A stretch of 64,000 bases of DNA, taken from contig CM019068.1 in assembly GCA_009667805.1 (NCBI GenBank), positions 3,145,218 to 3,209,217 of the forward strand. The letters are read 5' to 3'. A program made the translations under genes and the position numbers. The stretch is from Leptobrachium leishanense. Its lineage: Eukaryota > Chordata > Amphibia > Anura > Megophryidae. The notes below the pieces were generated by a model that was given only the letters and a program-made list of their open reading frames with translations, ran no database searches and was not told the origin of the DNA. Of this stretch, positions 20,900 to 31,753 are shown one piece after another. The first letter of the stretch is position 1; every line of letters begins with the position of its first letter.

Positions 20900-22057
20900 C
20901 CCTTTCACTGCTGAGGCGTTTCACGCCTCTGTGCTGAGGTCATATTTACCGGTTTTGCTCATCATGTTTAAATGCGTTTTGAAGGCTTATTTTAGTATAT
21001 GACCCAGACAGATTATATATCGTTCTTTCCGTCAGACTCGGCAGATTAATAATATGTCATTATTATATGTATACGTCATGACCTGTCTGTTTATTATAAC
21101 AAAAAATGCAATAAAATATGAATTTTCAATAATCTACAACGTTTAAAGTGTATTTTTTTCACATTTTAACATGCGAGCAATTGCGGTTATATTTTGTATG
21201 GGGTGCGCTTGTTAAAAAAATTAGAGATGGGGTCTCGTTACTTTTTTTTTGGGGGAAATTACGCGATTTTTAACAAATGCACCGCATACAAAAATCGTTA
21301 GTGCAGCATCATTGTTCACATTATAATTGAAATGGGAACAATATTGCTGCATTAACAAACCAAAAAAAAAATTTTTTTAATATATATATATTTTTTTTAA
21401 ACTTTTTTCACAGTAGTGTTTGGTATCGTTGGAACGGCCATGCTCTGGCCGATCCAACAGTACCAAACATTAACTCCTAGTTGCCACGGATCGGGAGATA
21501 GGGGATTCCAATGAATCCCCTATCTCCACCGTTGGTGGCAGCTAGGGGTTAACTCCAGGACTGGCGTCATCGTGCTATGCACGATGACGCCAGTCCTCAT
21601 GGGGAGTTCCCGGAGGCTTGGCCGACATCCAAGATGTCGGCCAGCTCCGGGAAAGGATCACGAACCGGCGCTTTTCAGCGCCGATTCGTGATCCGGCTCC
21701 CCAGGGGTTAATGAGAGCCACCGTTTGGAAGGGCAGGCTGTGCCCTTCCAAGCGGTGCCTGTCTTAACCCCCTGCTCCCCGGCGATCGGGAGGGAGAGAG
21801 GTCCGAAGGACCTCCCCCCTCCCTTTCAGGCGCCTCCTCCGCACATGCGGGGGGGGGGGGGGCGCCTGAATTAGATGTCATCGCATAGCCGCGATGACAT
21901 CTAATGTCCCCGCCGGGCTCCCGAGTGCGAGGGGGCGCTGCAATCCGCCGGAATCCGGCGGATTGCTGCCTCCAGTGCTCGGACGCGCTGAGCGCGTCCG
22001 TAGCACAGGAGAACCACTTGGCTGGACGCGCTGAGCGCGTCCATAGCAGCCAAGTGG
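20900..22057. mobile_element. piggyBac-like MITE with a hairpin train
   Basis: The ends are CCCTTTCACTGC on the left and, on the other strand, CCACTTGGCTGC on the right, each flanked by TTAA. TTAA targeting with CCC/CCA ends fits the piggyBac superfamily. The ERV connection domain reads continuously across the two flanks, which confirms the boundaries. There is no coding capacity. From 21419 the element is a row of about twelve separate hairpins, ending in two copies of GGACGCGCTGAGCGCGTCC (21982-22000 and 22024-22042). Confidence 0.85.
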
Positions 22058-22061
22058 TTAA

Positions 22062-23130
22062 AGGAACTGTTGGCTACTGCACCAGCACTGGGGTTACCGA
22101 ACTATAAACTGCCTTTCCACCTCTACTGTAGGGAGGATGGGCGCACAATGGCGGCTGTTGTTGCACAGGTCCACGGGGGGGGGGGGGGGCGCTGCGTCCA
22201 ACTGCATTTTTGTCAAAAGTCCTGCCACCTGTTCAGGGAATGCCAAATTGTCTCTGCTCCTTGGCTGCCTGTGCCATGGCGGTGGAAACAGTTCAGTCCT
22301 TAACCCTAGGTACTGACACTATGCGCCATACACAACACAAGGTCTTGCATGTACTTCGTAATCTTTCTACCCAGCACATTTCTTCCCAACGTTTGTCTGG
22401 TTATGAAACTGTACTAACTTCCACCTCCAATTTGTCTGTCAAATGCTCTGTCACTTCTGGTCCTTCTGCTGGTCTTAACGCTCTTCGGCATCTACGCGAA
22501 GACCATGTGGAGCCTCGCGAATTACATGACGGTCTTCCGCTCATTCAACTAACAACCTCTCCTAGATCTGATCTTTCTGACACTCCTCTAGAAGGTCCTG
22601 ATATTCGTCATATCTTTGTTGATAGATACTGTGAATCAGAGGGACGAGAACAGGAGCCAACTGGTTATGCTGTGGTTGAATTGCCTGACATTGAAGGAAT
22701 GGAAGCAGATTCATGCACAAACTCTTTGCAAGCTGCGGAACTTTTTGCTTTAACAGCTGCATTTAAACTTTTTAAAGATCTCCCTGTCACCATTATGGTC
22801 GTTATGCATTTGGTGTTGTGCATGATTTTGGTGCTCTGGCACCGCCGTGGTTTTACTACTGCTGATGGTCGTCCTATTTCTCATTCTGATCTGATTTCTG
22901 ATCTCCTGTCTGCTATTCTATTACCTTCTCGTCTTGCTGTTGTCAAATGCAAAGGTCATGATCCTGTTGACTCTTTTGTTTCTCGTGGCAATCACTTTGC
23001 TGACGCTACGTCTAAAGCTGCTGCTCTTTCATCTCCTACTATTTCTCTTGTTCCTCACCCTCCAATTGTCACCTGCTACCTTTCTCCTTTTCTGCTACCC
23101 CAGAAATGGATGCTTAAAGAACTCCAGGCA
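22062..23130 (+). pseudogene. ERV-2 RT connection and RNase H
   Basis: Just after the MITE the connection domain resumes (frames 22070-22303 and 22210-23253). RNase H begins near 22605 at HIFVDRY, where the first catalytic Asp is kept. AAELFALTAAF supplies the Glu (about 22733-22765). The third-Asp region near 22790 is shifted out of frame. After it come RRGF, DGRPISHSDL and a C-terminal GNHFADATSKAAA motif (about 22987-23022). At least three frameshifts are visible. Confidence 0.85.
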
Positions 23131-23142
23131 GATGCTACTGAA
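23131..23142. repeat. 12-bp target-site duplication (left) of Penelope-like insert
   Basis: GATGCTACTGAA is repeated exactly at 24536-24547, and the ERV reading continues after the second copy. Confidence 0.9.
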
Positions 23143-23724
23143 ATGCATATAGAGCTATACTATGTCTGTACATATGTATATGTGTCTATGTATATGTATA
23201 CATTTTTATGTGCGTATATTATGTGCCCTTTTAATGTTGATGTGTATGTATAGCGACATATGCTATAATCACAATTTGGGTGAGTTTTGATTTTCTTTCT
23301 TATTTTCTCTCTCCTTTTTTTATTTCTATTATACTTTGCTTTATTTCATGTGTCCTGGTATGTTGAAACAGGAGCACCGATAAGGACAATAGTGTCGCCG
23401 TTACTGGCCTCCGGGCTGCACTCTGGTTTTTGCTCCATCGCGTTGGTTAACTCGCTGGAGAAAGGAGGGATCTCTCTGAGTGCTTGATGGTCCGCTTTTG
23501 AGGTTGACGAATTTTCTAAAATGGCGGCTTTGGCATCGGATGGATGTCTACAGCGAGAGGTGCCTTTGGACGCGGATGTCTGCGCATGCGCCCTGGAGCG
23601 TGGCTCGGGAAGCGTACTGTTGACGTCAGAAGGGAGCGACAAATGGAAACGCTGGAACGAGTTATGGACCATGTGGACATTAAATTGCATTGATGGAATT
23701 CGTAACACCTGGAATTGGGGGTAT

Positions 23725-23725
<1 letters not shown>

Positions 23726-23787
<62 letters not shown>
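23726..23787. repeat. (TA)n microsatellite
   Basis: About 60 bp of alternating TA, ending 19 bp before the hammerhead. Confidence 0.97.
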
Positions 23788-23790
<3 letters not shown>

Positions 23791-23805
23791 TATCCATGTA
23801 TTTAT

Positions 23806-23853
23806 TGAACCGACTGATGAAGCCGTTGTCACGGCGAAACGTGTTTTGGTTTA
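23806..23853 (+). ncRNA. Candidate type-I hammerhead ribozyme
   Basis: The conserved core CTGATGA (23814-23820) and GAAA (23836-23839) flank stem II, GCCGT-TGTC-ACGGC (23822-23835). Stem I forms between TGAACCGA (23806-23813) and TTGGTTTA (23846-23853), eight pairs including two G-U wobbles. Stem III is the minimal ACGTGT form (23839-23844), seen in Penelope-type hammerheads that act best as dimers. The predicted cleavage is 3' of U23845. One caveat: an extra A (23821) sits between the core and stem II. Confidence 0.7.
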
Positions 23854-24535
23854 TGTTTTATTAAATTTTTTATCTTTACAAAAGAAGTTTTCTCTTTGCT
23901 GGTACAAGGGGGTTTGGGGTGTCCCCAACACACCTAAGCTTTCTTTACGGAGCCAGTGGACACGACACAGGCTCTATACCACGTGAGTTTGGTCCTATTG
24001 AAAGCTCACATTATTTGCTTATATTACTGTATTACGCTATGGTCCATTTCGGTGTTCATCCTTACATGGCATCCATTCTACACTCGGAGGGTATATGAAG
24101 AGGGACGGGGTCATCCCTGAAGGGACCCAACGCTTTCATATAGAGCCTTGAATTGTACAGGCTCTAGCCCATGTGAGTGGATTTTCAATACCAGAACATC
24201 ATTGTATCATTTATTACAAATGTATTGCGCAATGTGTTTTTGCCTCTTCTCTTTTACATGTTCATAAGAACGTTGATCCGGCTACATTCACATGCTCTGT
24301 TAATTGTATTCCCCCATTTTTAGTCATATATTGACAATATATTAATTCAGGTGTTTGGAGTTTCGTGGTTGTGGGGTTTACACCGGCGCTTTCTTCATTT
24401 TTTGTTAATTGTGGATATTTGTTTGGGTTTTGTAGGGCTAATCCTTGGGAGATATAGCAGCCGGAGTTGCCCGTAACCGCGGTGCCTTTTCCTCCACCTT
24501 TTTTGCCAGTTCAGTGCCACTTATATTTTTTATAA

Positions 24536-25702
24536 GATGCTACTGAAGCTGATGTTTTTCATTGGGCCTCAGAAGGCCTTGTGAAGTCTCAAGAAATTCC
24601 GCCTGATGTTAGAATTTATGAGAAAGGAGGGAGAGTTGGCCTACCTGCTGCAGCAGCGCCAATCTTTATTTTTTCCTTTCACGGTCCTGGCCACAGATCT
24701 CCCAAACTCACATACAGCGAAATGGCTAAACATTTTTCTGTCTGTAATCTTAAGGCTATGATTAATTCCCAACTTTCTCGTAGCCTTATATGTGCCAGAA
24801 ATAATACACAGGGCCCAAAGATTAAAACTCAACACCTACCACCAGCTAATGGTCCATTCCAGGAACTCCAAATTTATTTTACACACATGCCCACTGCAAA
24901 AGGTAACCTGAAATATCTTCTGGTAATTGTTGACAAGTTTTCTAGATGGCCTGAAGCCTTCCCTACTGCAGCCAAAATTCTTTGTAAAGAATTAATACTC
25001 AGATATGGCTGCCCCATATCTATTGATTCAGATAAATGGTCCTGCATTTACCTCCAAGGTCACACAGGAATTGGTAAAATTAATGGCCATTCAATGGAAG
25101 TTTCACTGTCCATACCATGCAGAAAGTTCTGGAATCGTCGAAAGGCAAAATAGAAATATAAAAAATAAGCTTAGAAAAGCTACTGAGGGTACCTTCAAGA
25201 ACTGTCCGGATTACCTTCCAGCCATTCTTGCAGAAATAAGAATGACCACCCATTCTGTCACTGGTCTCTCCCACTTTGAAGTTCTCATGGGAAGACCCTT
25301 TCCTACCCATGGATTCCTAAGTAAAATCCCCTGTAATGTTACCAGGTGATCTGGATGAATTTAGGGAAGCATGTTACTCAGTTGCTTAAAACATTGCATG
25401 ATTTCCATAGAACGGTCTTCTGCTCTTTTCCGCCTCTCTCCACAGATCCTACTCACCGTTTCGTTACAGGAGAGCGAGTGCTCGTGAAGGCCCTGCATCA
25501 TCACAAAACCATTGATCCACCATATGGAGAATCGACTACCGTCCTTGCTGTCACCAGAACCGCCGTGCTGACTGATGAATCCCCTTCCTGGATCCATGCA
25601 TCAAGGATAAAGAAAGCGCCATTCATCCCTGATGACTTAATTCCTGATCCACCTGTGACCTCAACCCCAGACGTGGAATCGCTGACTCCTGCTTCTAGAT
25701 GA
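24536..25702 (+). pseudogene. ERV-2 integrase
   Basis: The frame 24581-25153 covers the region before the core and the first core strands. The residue at the first catalytic Asp is Tyr (LQIYFTHM, where VDFTH is usual), a likely knockout. The second Asp block (SIDSD, about 25018-25032) is followed by a frameshift into 25005-25349, which carries the Glu in GIVERQNR (about 25124-25150). A further shift leads into 25346-25702, a C-terminal region with RVLVKALHHHKTIDPPYGE, the strand-rich DNA-binding domain. The gene is not functional. Confidence 0.88.
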
Positions 25703-26148
25703 CCTCCTCCTGTGGTGTATCCCGCTGATGAATCTGGAGTGTGGGCCTCAGCATTTGTAAGCCCCTGTTAAACTGTTGGCTGGTTTCCCAGCTGAAGAAT
25801 CGTTTCCCGCCCCCCCAATTAATTTTTTATGCCTACTAACTTTCCTATTTAACCTGAATAGTACCTTTTTCCTCATTTACACGAACTGTTTATTTTTTGA
25901 TGAACTTTCCTTTTTCACAAAGTAATACATACTGTATTAACTCTGATTTTACACTTGCAGTGTCTATTGCTAGAACTACTACCAAGATGTTTTGCTCTTT
26001 TTCCAAGAACCGTTTTATTTATGTTGGTTCACTTTTAATCATCATGATCTACTTAAGCATACTTACTGGTAGTTCATGTTACTATCAATGTTTTTGGGAA
26101 GATATTTTAGGTCCCCACAATATCTCCTTTGCTCGTCCCCTTTTTTTT
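25703..26148 (+). pseudogene. Possible ERV-2 env start
   Basis: After integrase a 97-codon frame (25897-26190) contains a basic stretch followed by a strongly hydrophobic segment (VGSLLIIMIYLSILTG) and a Cys pair. This looks like an envelope signal peptide or leader. The frame is cut by the foldback at 26149. The identity is inferred from position and hydropathy only. Confidence 0.4.
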
Positions 26149-26538
26149 CCCGGCCGTAATCCGCAGTCAACCTCTATAGGCTCCTTTTAATTATAAGGCC
26201 AACAGGGGGTCGGAACCCCATCCTTCTTTCCAATGAATTCCAGACTCTCTCGTTACCGTGGTTCCAGGAGATCAGGTTCTTATGGTGAGCACGTCTTCAC
26301 CCCAACTTTCTTTCCCACCCGTAGTGGGAGGCAGGGTGTAACACTAACCCTAACGCCTCCCACTACGGGTGGGAAAGAAAGTTGGGGTGAAGACGTACTC
26401 ACCATAAGAACCTGATCTCCTGGAACCACGGTAACGAGAGTCTGGACCTCATTGGAAAGAAGGATGGGGTTCCGACCCCCTGTTGAGATTAAAATTAAAA
26501 AAAAGGAGCCTATAGAGGTTGACTGGATTACAGCCGGG
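26149..26538. repeat. Large foldback, about 184-bp arms
   Basis: The left arm (26149-26332) and right arm (26355-26538) are inverted copies with a few mismatches and one small A-run/T-run indel. The centre of 22 bp (AGGGTGTAACACTAACCCTA…) is itself partly self-complementary. Both arms contain TTCTTATGGTGAG, so the donor-like sites face inward. The right arm continues into the DIRS gag-like frame, so the left arm is probably an inverted copy of that element's sequence. Confidence 0.95.
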
Positions 26539-27400
26539 AAAATGGCCCCTACTTCTCCCGGCCTTGCCAAAACCTTCTTGGGAAAATTTTTTTTTATGGA
26601 TGATTTCATCTTTGAGATAGCTGAAAAAGAGCCTATATAATTCTGCATTTCCTTGTAAATGCCTTCCCCGAACACAAAACCGTCAGTCTCAATGCCCAGC
26701 TCTTTATGTGCCAATGTGGCAAATTTAGGATCCACCTTAAGGAGGATTGCTAGCCTTCGCTCAGTGGACAGCGCTGTGTTGATGTTGCCAAACACACAGA
26801 CTAGGCGATGGATCCACGCTTAGGAGACCATCCCGACTCTTTGAGGAACTCAATTTTAGGAACGAGTTCAGGAGCTGAGTTAACCTTATGGGTAAACATA
26901 GGAGCTGGACATTCTGCCTTCATATTATTTCTGGTCTTTTTGTACATTGGCATCCTATTACGATTTTCAATATAAAATTTGCCACCTGTTCAATAGGAGT
27001 CCACTCCACAGAACATGGATGGTTAAGGTGCTCAGGCACAAACCTAGGGTTTCCCAAAATGTCTACGGGGTTAACAGTGGCCTGCGCTGTCATGGACGAC
27101 GGGGAGGAAAACGAGTCAGACCTCCAGAGGACTCGGGTATATAATACGGATCAGTGTCCGTTTGAATGTCACTCAGATTCAGAAATGCCCCCCCCCCAAT
27201 AGTCCTCAGAGGAACGATCATTACTAACAGCGCCATTAGCACGTTTCTATGTCCGCTTTTTGGCAAGCGGTGAGAGGTCTCTTTAACTCGCCACAGGACC
27301 GGTGGTAGAGATTTAAGATTTCTTGTTTGGGGAGGTACATTTTTTGGGAGATGCCCTTCTCCCTCTTTAGAGGTACCCGGGACCTCGTTATCAATATTGC
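26360..27400 (-). pseudogene. DIRS-like gag region, fragment C
   Basis: The minus-strand frame 26280-26795 reads ERRLAILLKVDPKFATLAHK, then GIETDGFVFGE, YKEMQNYIGSFSAISK, the layout of DIRS ORF1 proteins. Upstream (26796-27400) the sequence matches 13500-14110 of fragment A. The last ~65 codons run into the foldback arm. The fragment ends at the minisatellite at 27401. I assign gag by order and similarity between copies, not by a catalytic motif. Confidence 0.55.
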
Positions 27401-27707
27401 TGTTCTATATGATAGCAGTGCCGGGGTGTGTGTGTGTTCTATATGATAGCAGTGCCGGGGTGTGTGTGTGTTCTATATGATAGCAGTGCCGGGGTGTGTG
27501 TGTGTTCTATATGATAGCAGTGCCGGGGTGTGTGTGTGTTCTATATGATGGCAGTGCCGGGGTGTGTGTGTGTTCTATATGATGGCAGTGCCGGGGTGTG
27601 TGTGTGTTCTATATGATGGCAGTGCCGGGGTGTGTGCGTTCTATATGATGGCAGTGCCGGGGTGTGTGCGTTCTATATGATGGCAGTGCCGGGGTGTGTG
27701 TGTGTGT
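27401..27707 (+). repeat. TG-rich minisatellite, left part
   Basis: About nine units of 31-35 bp: TTCTATATGAT(A/G)GCAGTGC followed by CGGGG(TG)n. The first four units have GATAGCAG and the later ones GATGGCAG. It is the left end of the array that continues at 33017 and was split by the LTR element. Confidence 0.96.
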
Positions 27708-28448
27708 TGTGACGGAACCGTTCTCTTCCGTATGTCCTGACTCTCCAGACACCCCTCCGTTGCGGTCAGCCCGGCTACTGGGAGCGCCGTCCTCAGCGCC
27801 TCGAGCAGCTTGACCCGCCTGCTTCTGTTTCTCTGCCCTGGAGCCGTTAGGAATTTCCAGAAGGCTGCTCGGTACCTTCTGAGGGTGATAGTGTAGTGTC
27901 GCTGAATGAAACACCAGACGCGGCTGTATGTTCCAACAGGATGCTCTCTCTGAGCTCTGAGAGTTCTGACCTTTAATGAACAAAACGCCACCATTTATGC
28001 TGAAATCCAACAGTCATAATTTGCATAAATGACGCACCTCGTCCTACCAATATGCTAATTACATTATGTCAGTTAGATATTTACAATAAACATTCCTCTT
28101 AACATTCTATAGCCTTTAGCTCACACAACATTTGCATAACCTATTGTTCTAACACATCAGATTAAAGACAAACACTATCACAGACTTCTTGAATCAAATA
28201 TGCAGCCAGATAAGGGGAAAAGCCCTGTTGCATAAATTACACAGCAGTAAAGCTTGTTTACTGGCTATACAAAAACACATTTACCTACAGGAATATAAGT
28301 ATATTTAAAACTAAAGTTACGCCATTTTACACTAAACTAATTTAAACTAAAACCAAACGATGTAAAATATATTTAAAATCACACGATACAATTGAACATA
28401 AAATCTCTTGGGGTTTGAAGCATGGAGCGTTACATCAGCTCCATGACA
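27708..28448 (-). repeat. 3' LTR of LTR element X
   Basis: Read on the minus strand it begins TGTCATGGAGCTGATGTAA and ends TTCCGTCACA, with a purine tract (GGAAGGGGGGACA) directly before it at 28449-28463. Its left edge joins the minisatellite. The second, interrupted copy is 28784-29253 plus 32775-33016. Confidence 0.85.
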
Positions 28449-28783
28449 TATGTCCCCCCTTCCAGAACGGCAGGGCAAGCTTAGATCCCAAACGGATTGC
28501 TTGCCACTGACGAGACCTCTCACCTTGTCACTTTTCTGTGCCATCTTCAAAGTTCCAGGTTGCGGGCACATAAGCAAAGTCAGTGGGGTCTGACGGTCGC
28601 TGGAGGGTTGTGGGTCCATAGTCTGTCGGGAGGAGGCGAGCCCCCACCTCTTCTTCAGCTGTCCTGGCTTGGGAAAACAACCAGCCTTAGTAGCGCATTG
28701 AGGGACCCTCCTGTTCTCCCGGGCCGTTGTGGGTACACCACAATGCTGGTAACCCCTCCTGGAAAAAGGGCTTCCTGCTGGGG
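28449..28783 (-). other. Internal remnant of LTR element X
   Basis: Between the two LTRs only about 335 bp remain. They carry the polypurine tract next to the 3' LTR, but no recognisable gag or pol. The 5' LTR lacks its last ~75 bp and the PBS region, so a single deletion removed the LTR end and nearly all coding sequence. Confidence 0.7.
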
Positions 28784-29253
28784 AGACTCTCCAGACACCC
28801 CTTCGTTACGGTCAGCCCGGCTACTGGGAGCGCTGTCCTCAGCGCCTCGAGCACCTTGACCCGCCTGCTTCTGTTCCTCTGCCCTGGAGCCGTTAGGAAT
28901 TTCCAGAAGGCCGCTCTCTGCCTTCTGAGGTTGAGTGTGGAGTGTAGCGTGGTTTGAAATAAAACACCAGACGCGGCTGTATGTTTTAAAACAGGATTCT
29001 CTCGCTCTCTGAGCTCTGAGAGTTCTGACCTTTAATGAACAAAAACGGCACCATTTATGCTGAAATCCAACAGTCATAATTTGCATAAATGACGCACCTC
29101 GTCATACCAATATGCTAAATACATTAGGTCAGTTAGATATTTACAATAAACATTCTTTATATTCTTTAGCCTTTAGACAACATTTGCATAATCCATTGTT
29201 CTAACACATCAGATTAAAGACAAACACTATCACAGATCCCTTGAATTAAACAT
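28784..29253 (-). repeat. 5' LTR of element X, part 1 (truncated, split)
   Basis: Homologous to 27736-28195 from GACTCTCCAGACACCCC onward. It stops where the LINE begins. AACAT at 29249-29253 is repeated at 32775-32779. Confidence 0.88.
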
Positions 29254-29445
29254 TTTATTTATTTATTTATAAAGGATTTTACCAGGAAGGATACATTGAG
29301 ATTTCTCTCGTTTTCAAGTATGTCCTGGGTTCAAAAACACTGAAGTGTTACAGTTACAGAAATACAAAGTAATACAATGCAAGATATTAAAAAAACAACA
29401 CAAATATACAGATTAAGAGAAAATAAATATGTAGAAAAATAGTCA

Positions 29446-30163
29446 TTATGTTACATGTTTACAGGTGCATTCTGTATTGAGGTATGTTAGTAAGGAGCTC
29501 TTGAGTGACATAAGACTGGAAGATTTGATGGTATCTGGGAGGTTATTCCATAATTGTGGTGCTCTGTAGGTAAATGAGGATTGAGCCACTGTCTTTTTGT
29601 ATTGTGGTATTGCAAGTAAGGTGCTGGTCCTGGATCGGAGGTTATAGGATGAGGGAGCTGCTGGGGGAAGCAGTCTATTCAGGTAGGGTGGCAGCTTCCC
29701 AGAAAAGCTCTTAAACACCAGGCTGGAAAGGTGAAGGGTGCGTCTAGATTCCAGCGATGGCCAGTTTAGCTCTTTTAACATGTCACAATGGTGGGTCATG
29801 TAGTTACATTGTAATGCAAAGCGGCAGAATGAGTTATACAATGTAGTAAGTTTCTGAAGATGTGTTTGAGGGGCGGCTGCGTACACTACATCTCCGTAAT
29901 CAATAGCCGGCATAAGCATTTGTTGTACAATCTGCTTTCTTACCGCGGGGCTCAGGCAGGATGTTTCTGTACAGGGCGCCTAGTTTGGGGTAAAGTTTAG
30001 ATGAGAGTTTTTCGATGTGAGGGCCAAAGGATAGATTAGGGTCCAACCACATACCTAGATATTTGAGAGAAGTGACTGTGGTCAGCGTGCCATTTGATTT
30101 TGTCCCCACACATAGATGGGGATTTTGCAATTTGTGTAGTTTAGGTTTTGTTCCAAAGAGCAT
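29446..30163 (-). pseudogene. LINE ORF2, region C-terminal to RT
   Basis: The frames 29900-30163 (LFGTKPKLHKLQNP… SLKYLGMWLDPNLSF) and 29446-29919 continue from the RT domain. YLGMWLD is the thumb motif of L2/CR1-type RTs. One frame change near 29910-29960 and another near 30170 break the reading. Confidence 0.88.
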
Positions 30164-30179
30164 CGTTACAGTTTTGTCA

Positions 30180-31172
30180 TTATTTTAAAAAAAAAGTTTG
30201 TTGTGTTTGATCCACTTTTCTACCTCTGAATTGTTCTTGCAGCACGGCTTCCAGCTGCCGGAGATTTGGTTTGCTGGTATAGATTACGGTGTCGTCTGCG
30301 TACATGTGTACAGTTGAGGCTTTGCAGATGTTGGGCAGATCATTTATGAATATAGTGAATAGCAGGGGGCCGAGTATGGAGCCTTGGGGTACACCGCAAG
30401 TGACAGGGAGGGGGAGGGAGGAGCTGCCAGAAATGGACACACATTGTGATTGGTCGGATACATATGATTGAAACCAGGTTAACGTGGAATCACCAATGCC
30501 AGAGTTTTTAAGTTTTTCTAACAAGATGCCATGGTCTACTGTGTCAAAGGCCTTGGCAAAATCAAGGAAGATGGCTCCAGTTAGGTTTCCTTGTTTCATC
30601 CCAGCTTGGATATCATTGCAGACTTTTAAAAGGGCGGTTGTAGTTGAGTGATTTGGACGAAAGCCGGATTGATCCGGGGTTAAGTAGTTCCAATATTGAT
30701 AATAATCACGTAATTGTGTGTAGACGCATTTTTCCAAAATTTTTGACATTACAGGGAGCAACGATATCGGACGGTAGTTGGATACCAAAGTACTGTCACC
30801 ACTTTTATGGATAGGTACCACTCTTGCAGTCTTCCAGAGTTTGGGTATGAATCCAGTCGCCAGGGATTCATTGATTAGGGTTGCGACAGGATTTGCAATT
30901 GCGGGTGCACTGATTTTCAGCAGCATTGCTGGTATTTGATCAGGTCCAGACTGGTATTTCATTTTTTGCTTACGGAGAAGTTTAGTAACAACACTGACAG
31001 GCACTGGTCTAAAACTGAATTCCTGTCTGATACAGGGACTTTGCACAGTTGGAGGGGCCTGACCTGCATGAGGCCTTTCTGATTGCATGTCATTTCCTAG
31101 CTTGGCAATCAAAGTGGTGGCGCATCCAACAAAATAACCATTAAAGGCATTTGCTACATCTAGGGGGTGTTG
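30180..31172 (-). pseudogene. LINE ORF2 reverse transcriptase
   Basis: Landmarks on the minus strand are ARVVPIHKSGD, NYRPISLLPV, QSGFRPNHSTTTALL, FLDFAKAFDTVDH (catalytic Asp), GVPQGSILGPLLF and HMYADDTVIY (YADD near 30295). The combination QSGFRP-HSTTTALL is typical of the L2/CR1 group. About 330 codons are open. The frame is cut upstream by the solo LTR at 31178, and the reading resumes at 31754 in the endonuclease part. It would copy LINE RNA at a nicked target, but it cannot now be expressed as one protein. Confidence 0.93.
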
Positions 31173-31177
31173 CAGGG
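31173..31177. repeat. CAGGG target duplication, left
   Basis: CAGGG occurs directly before 31178 and directly after 31748 (31749-31753). Confidence 0.95.
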
Positions 31178-31748
31178 TGATGGGATTTACCTATCACGAT
31201 CAGGCAGTTATGAAAATATACGACATGAGTTTATGCTGATGCCTTAAGTGAACTTTGCTCTAATTAGCATTCTATTAACAAGCTGACAGTTCAGAAATGC
31301 ATCTCACCTAAGAATCTGCAGCCATGTGTAAATGTGTTAAAGCACACCCAAGATAAGTGGAAGAGGCTAACAATTAGGGAGTAAAAAAGTCCAGAATCAA
31401 ACAGATGTAATTTCCTGTTAAATAATGAAACGTTAGGAAAACTTATGAAACTGCAGAAATGTTTATCTTTGTGTTACTCTGTATTGTAACTTGTAATATG
31501 CTGCTGTATGCATTTTAGTAAGTGTTACTTCTCTGATAGGATATTGAAATGTCATGTAAATATATATAAGCACATGTAACCAAACATACGAGAGCGAAGC
31601 GAAGGAAAACTTTGTGTCTTGTCATCATTTCCCGTTACTTCCTTCTCACTGGTCGACCATGAGTTATTTTGTTACGGAGAGATAGTTTAGTTAGAGAATA
31701 GAAGATTACGGACACACATCAAGCTGAGGCAGAATTTTCCAGCTATCA
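31178..31748 (+). repeat. Complete 571-bp solo LTR inside the LINE
   Basis: The ends TGATGGG…AGCTATCA and a perfect 5-bp CAGGG duplication define it exactly. The TATA-like ATATATATAAGC lies at about 31556-31567. It is the same family as 9049-9612. The internal region was lost by LTR-LTR recombination. The orientation is given as for the homologous copy and is inferred from the TATA position. Confidence 0.96.
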
Positions 31749-31753
31749 CAGGG

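Larger units (their letters stand above)
23143..24535 (+). mobile_element. Penelope-like/retrozyme-type insert
   Basis: A 1393-bp block is bounded by a 12-bp duplication GATGCTACTGAA and interrupts ERV-2 between RNase H and integrase. It has no long coding frame. It contains a (TA)n tract and a hammerhead ribozyme motif at 23806-23853. It also has a repeated phrase, AGGCTCTA(T/G)(A/C)CCA followed by GTGAGT, at about 23970 and 24160. Hammerheads in long retroelement inserts are a known mark of Penelope-like elements. No RT is present, so the class rests on the ribozyme and the duplication. Confidence 0.6.
17198..26148 (+). mobile_element. Endogenous retrovirus ERV-2, interrupted by two insertions
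   Basis: PBS, leader, gag with a CCHC zinc knuckle, protease, RT, RNase H, integrase and a possible env start follow in retroviral order on the plus strand. Frameshifts occur in gag, between RT segments, in RNase H and in integrase. A MITE (20900-22057) and a Penelope-like insert (23143-24535) split pol. The 3' end is cut at the foldback at 26149. RT and RNase H features suggest a gamma/epsilon-like ERV, but this is a motif-level judgement. Confidence 0.88.

Noticed and set aside
26281..26400. Outward splice donors in the large foldback like those of P1-P3 and P5
   Set aside because: The GTGAG sites here face the centre, not outward, so this foldback does not belong to that pattern.
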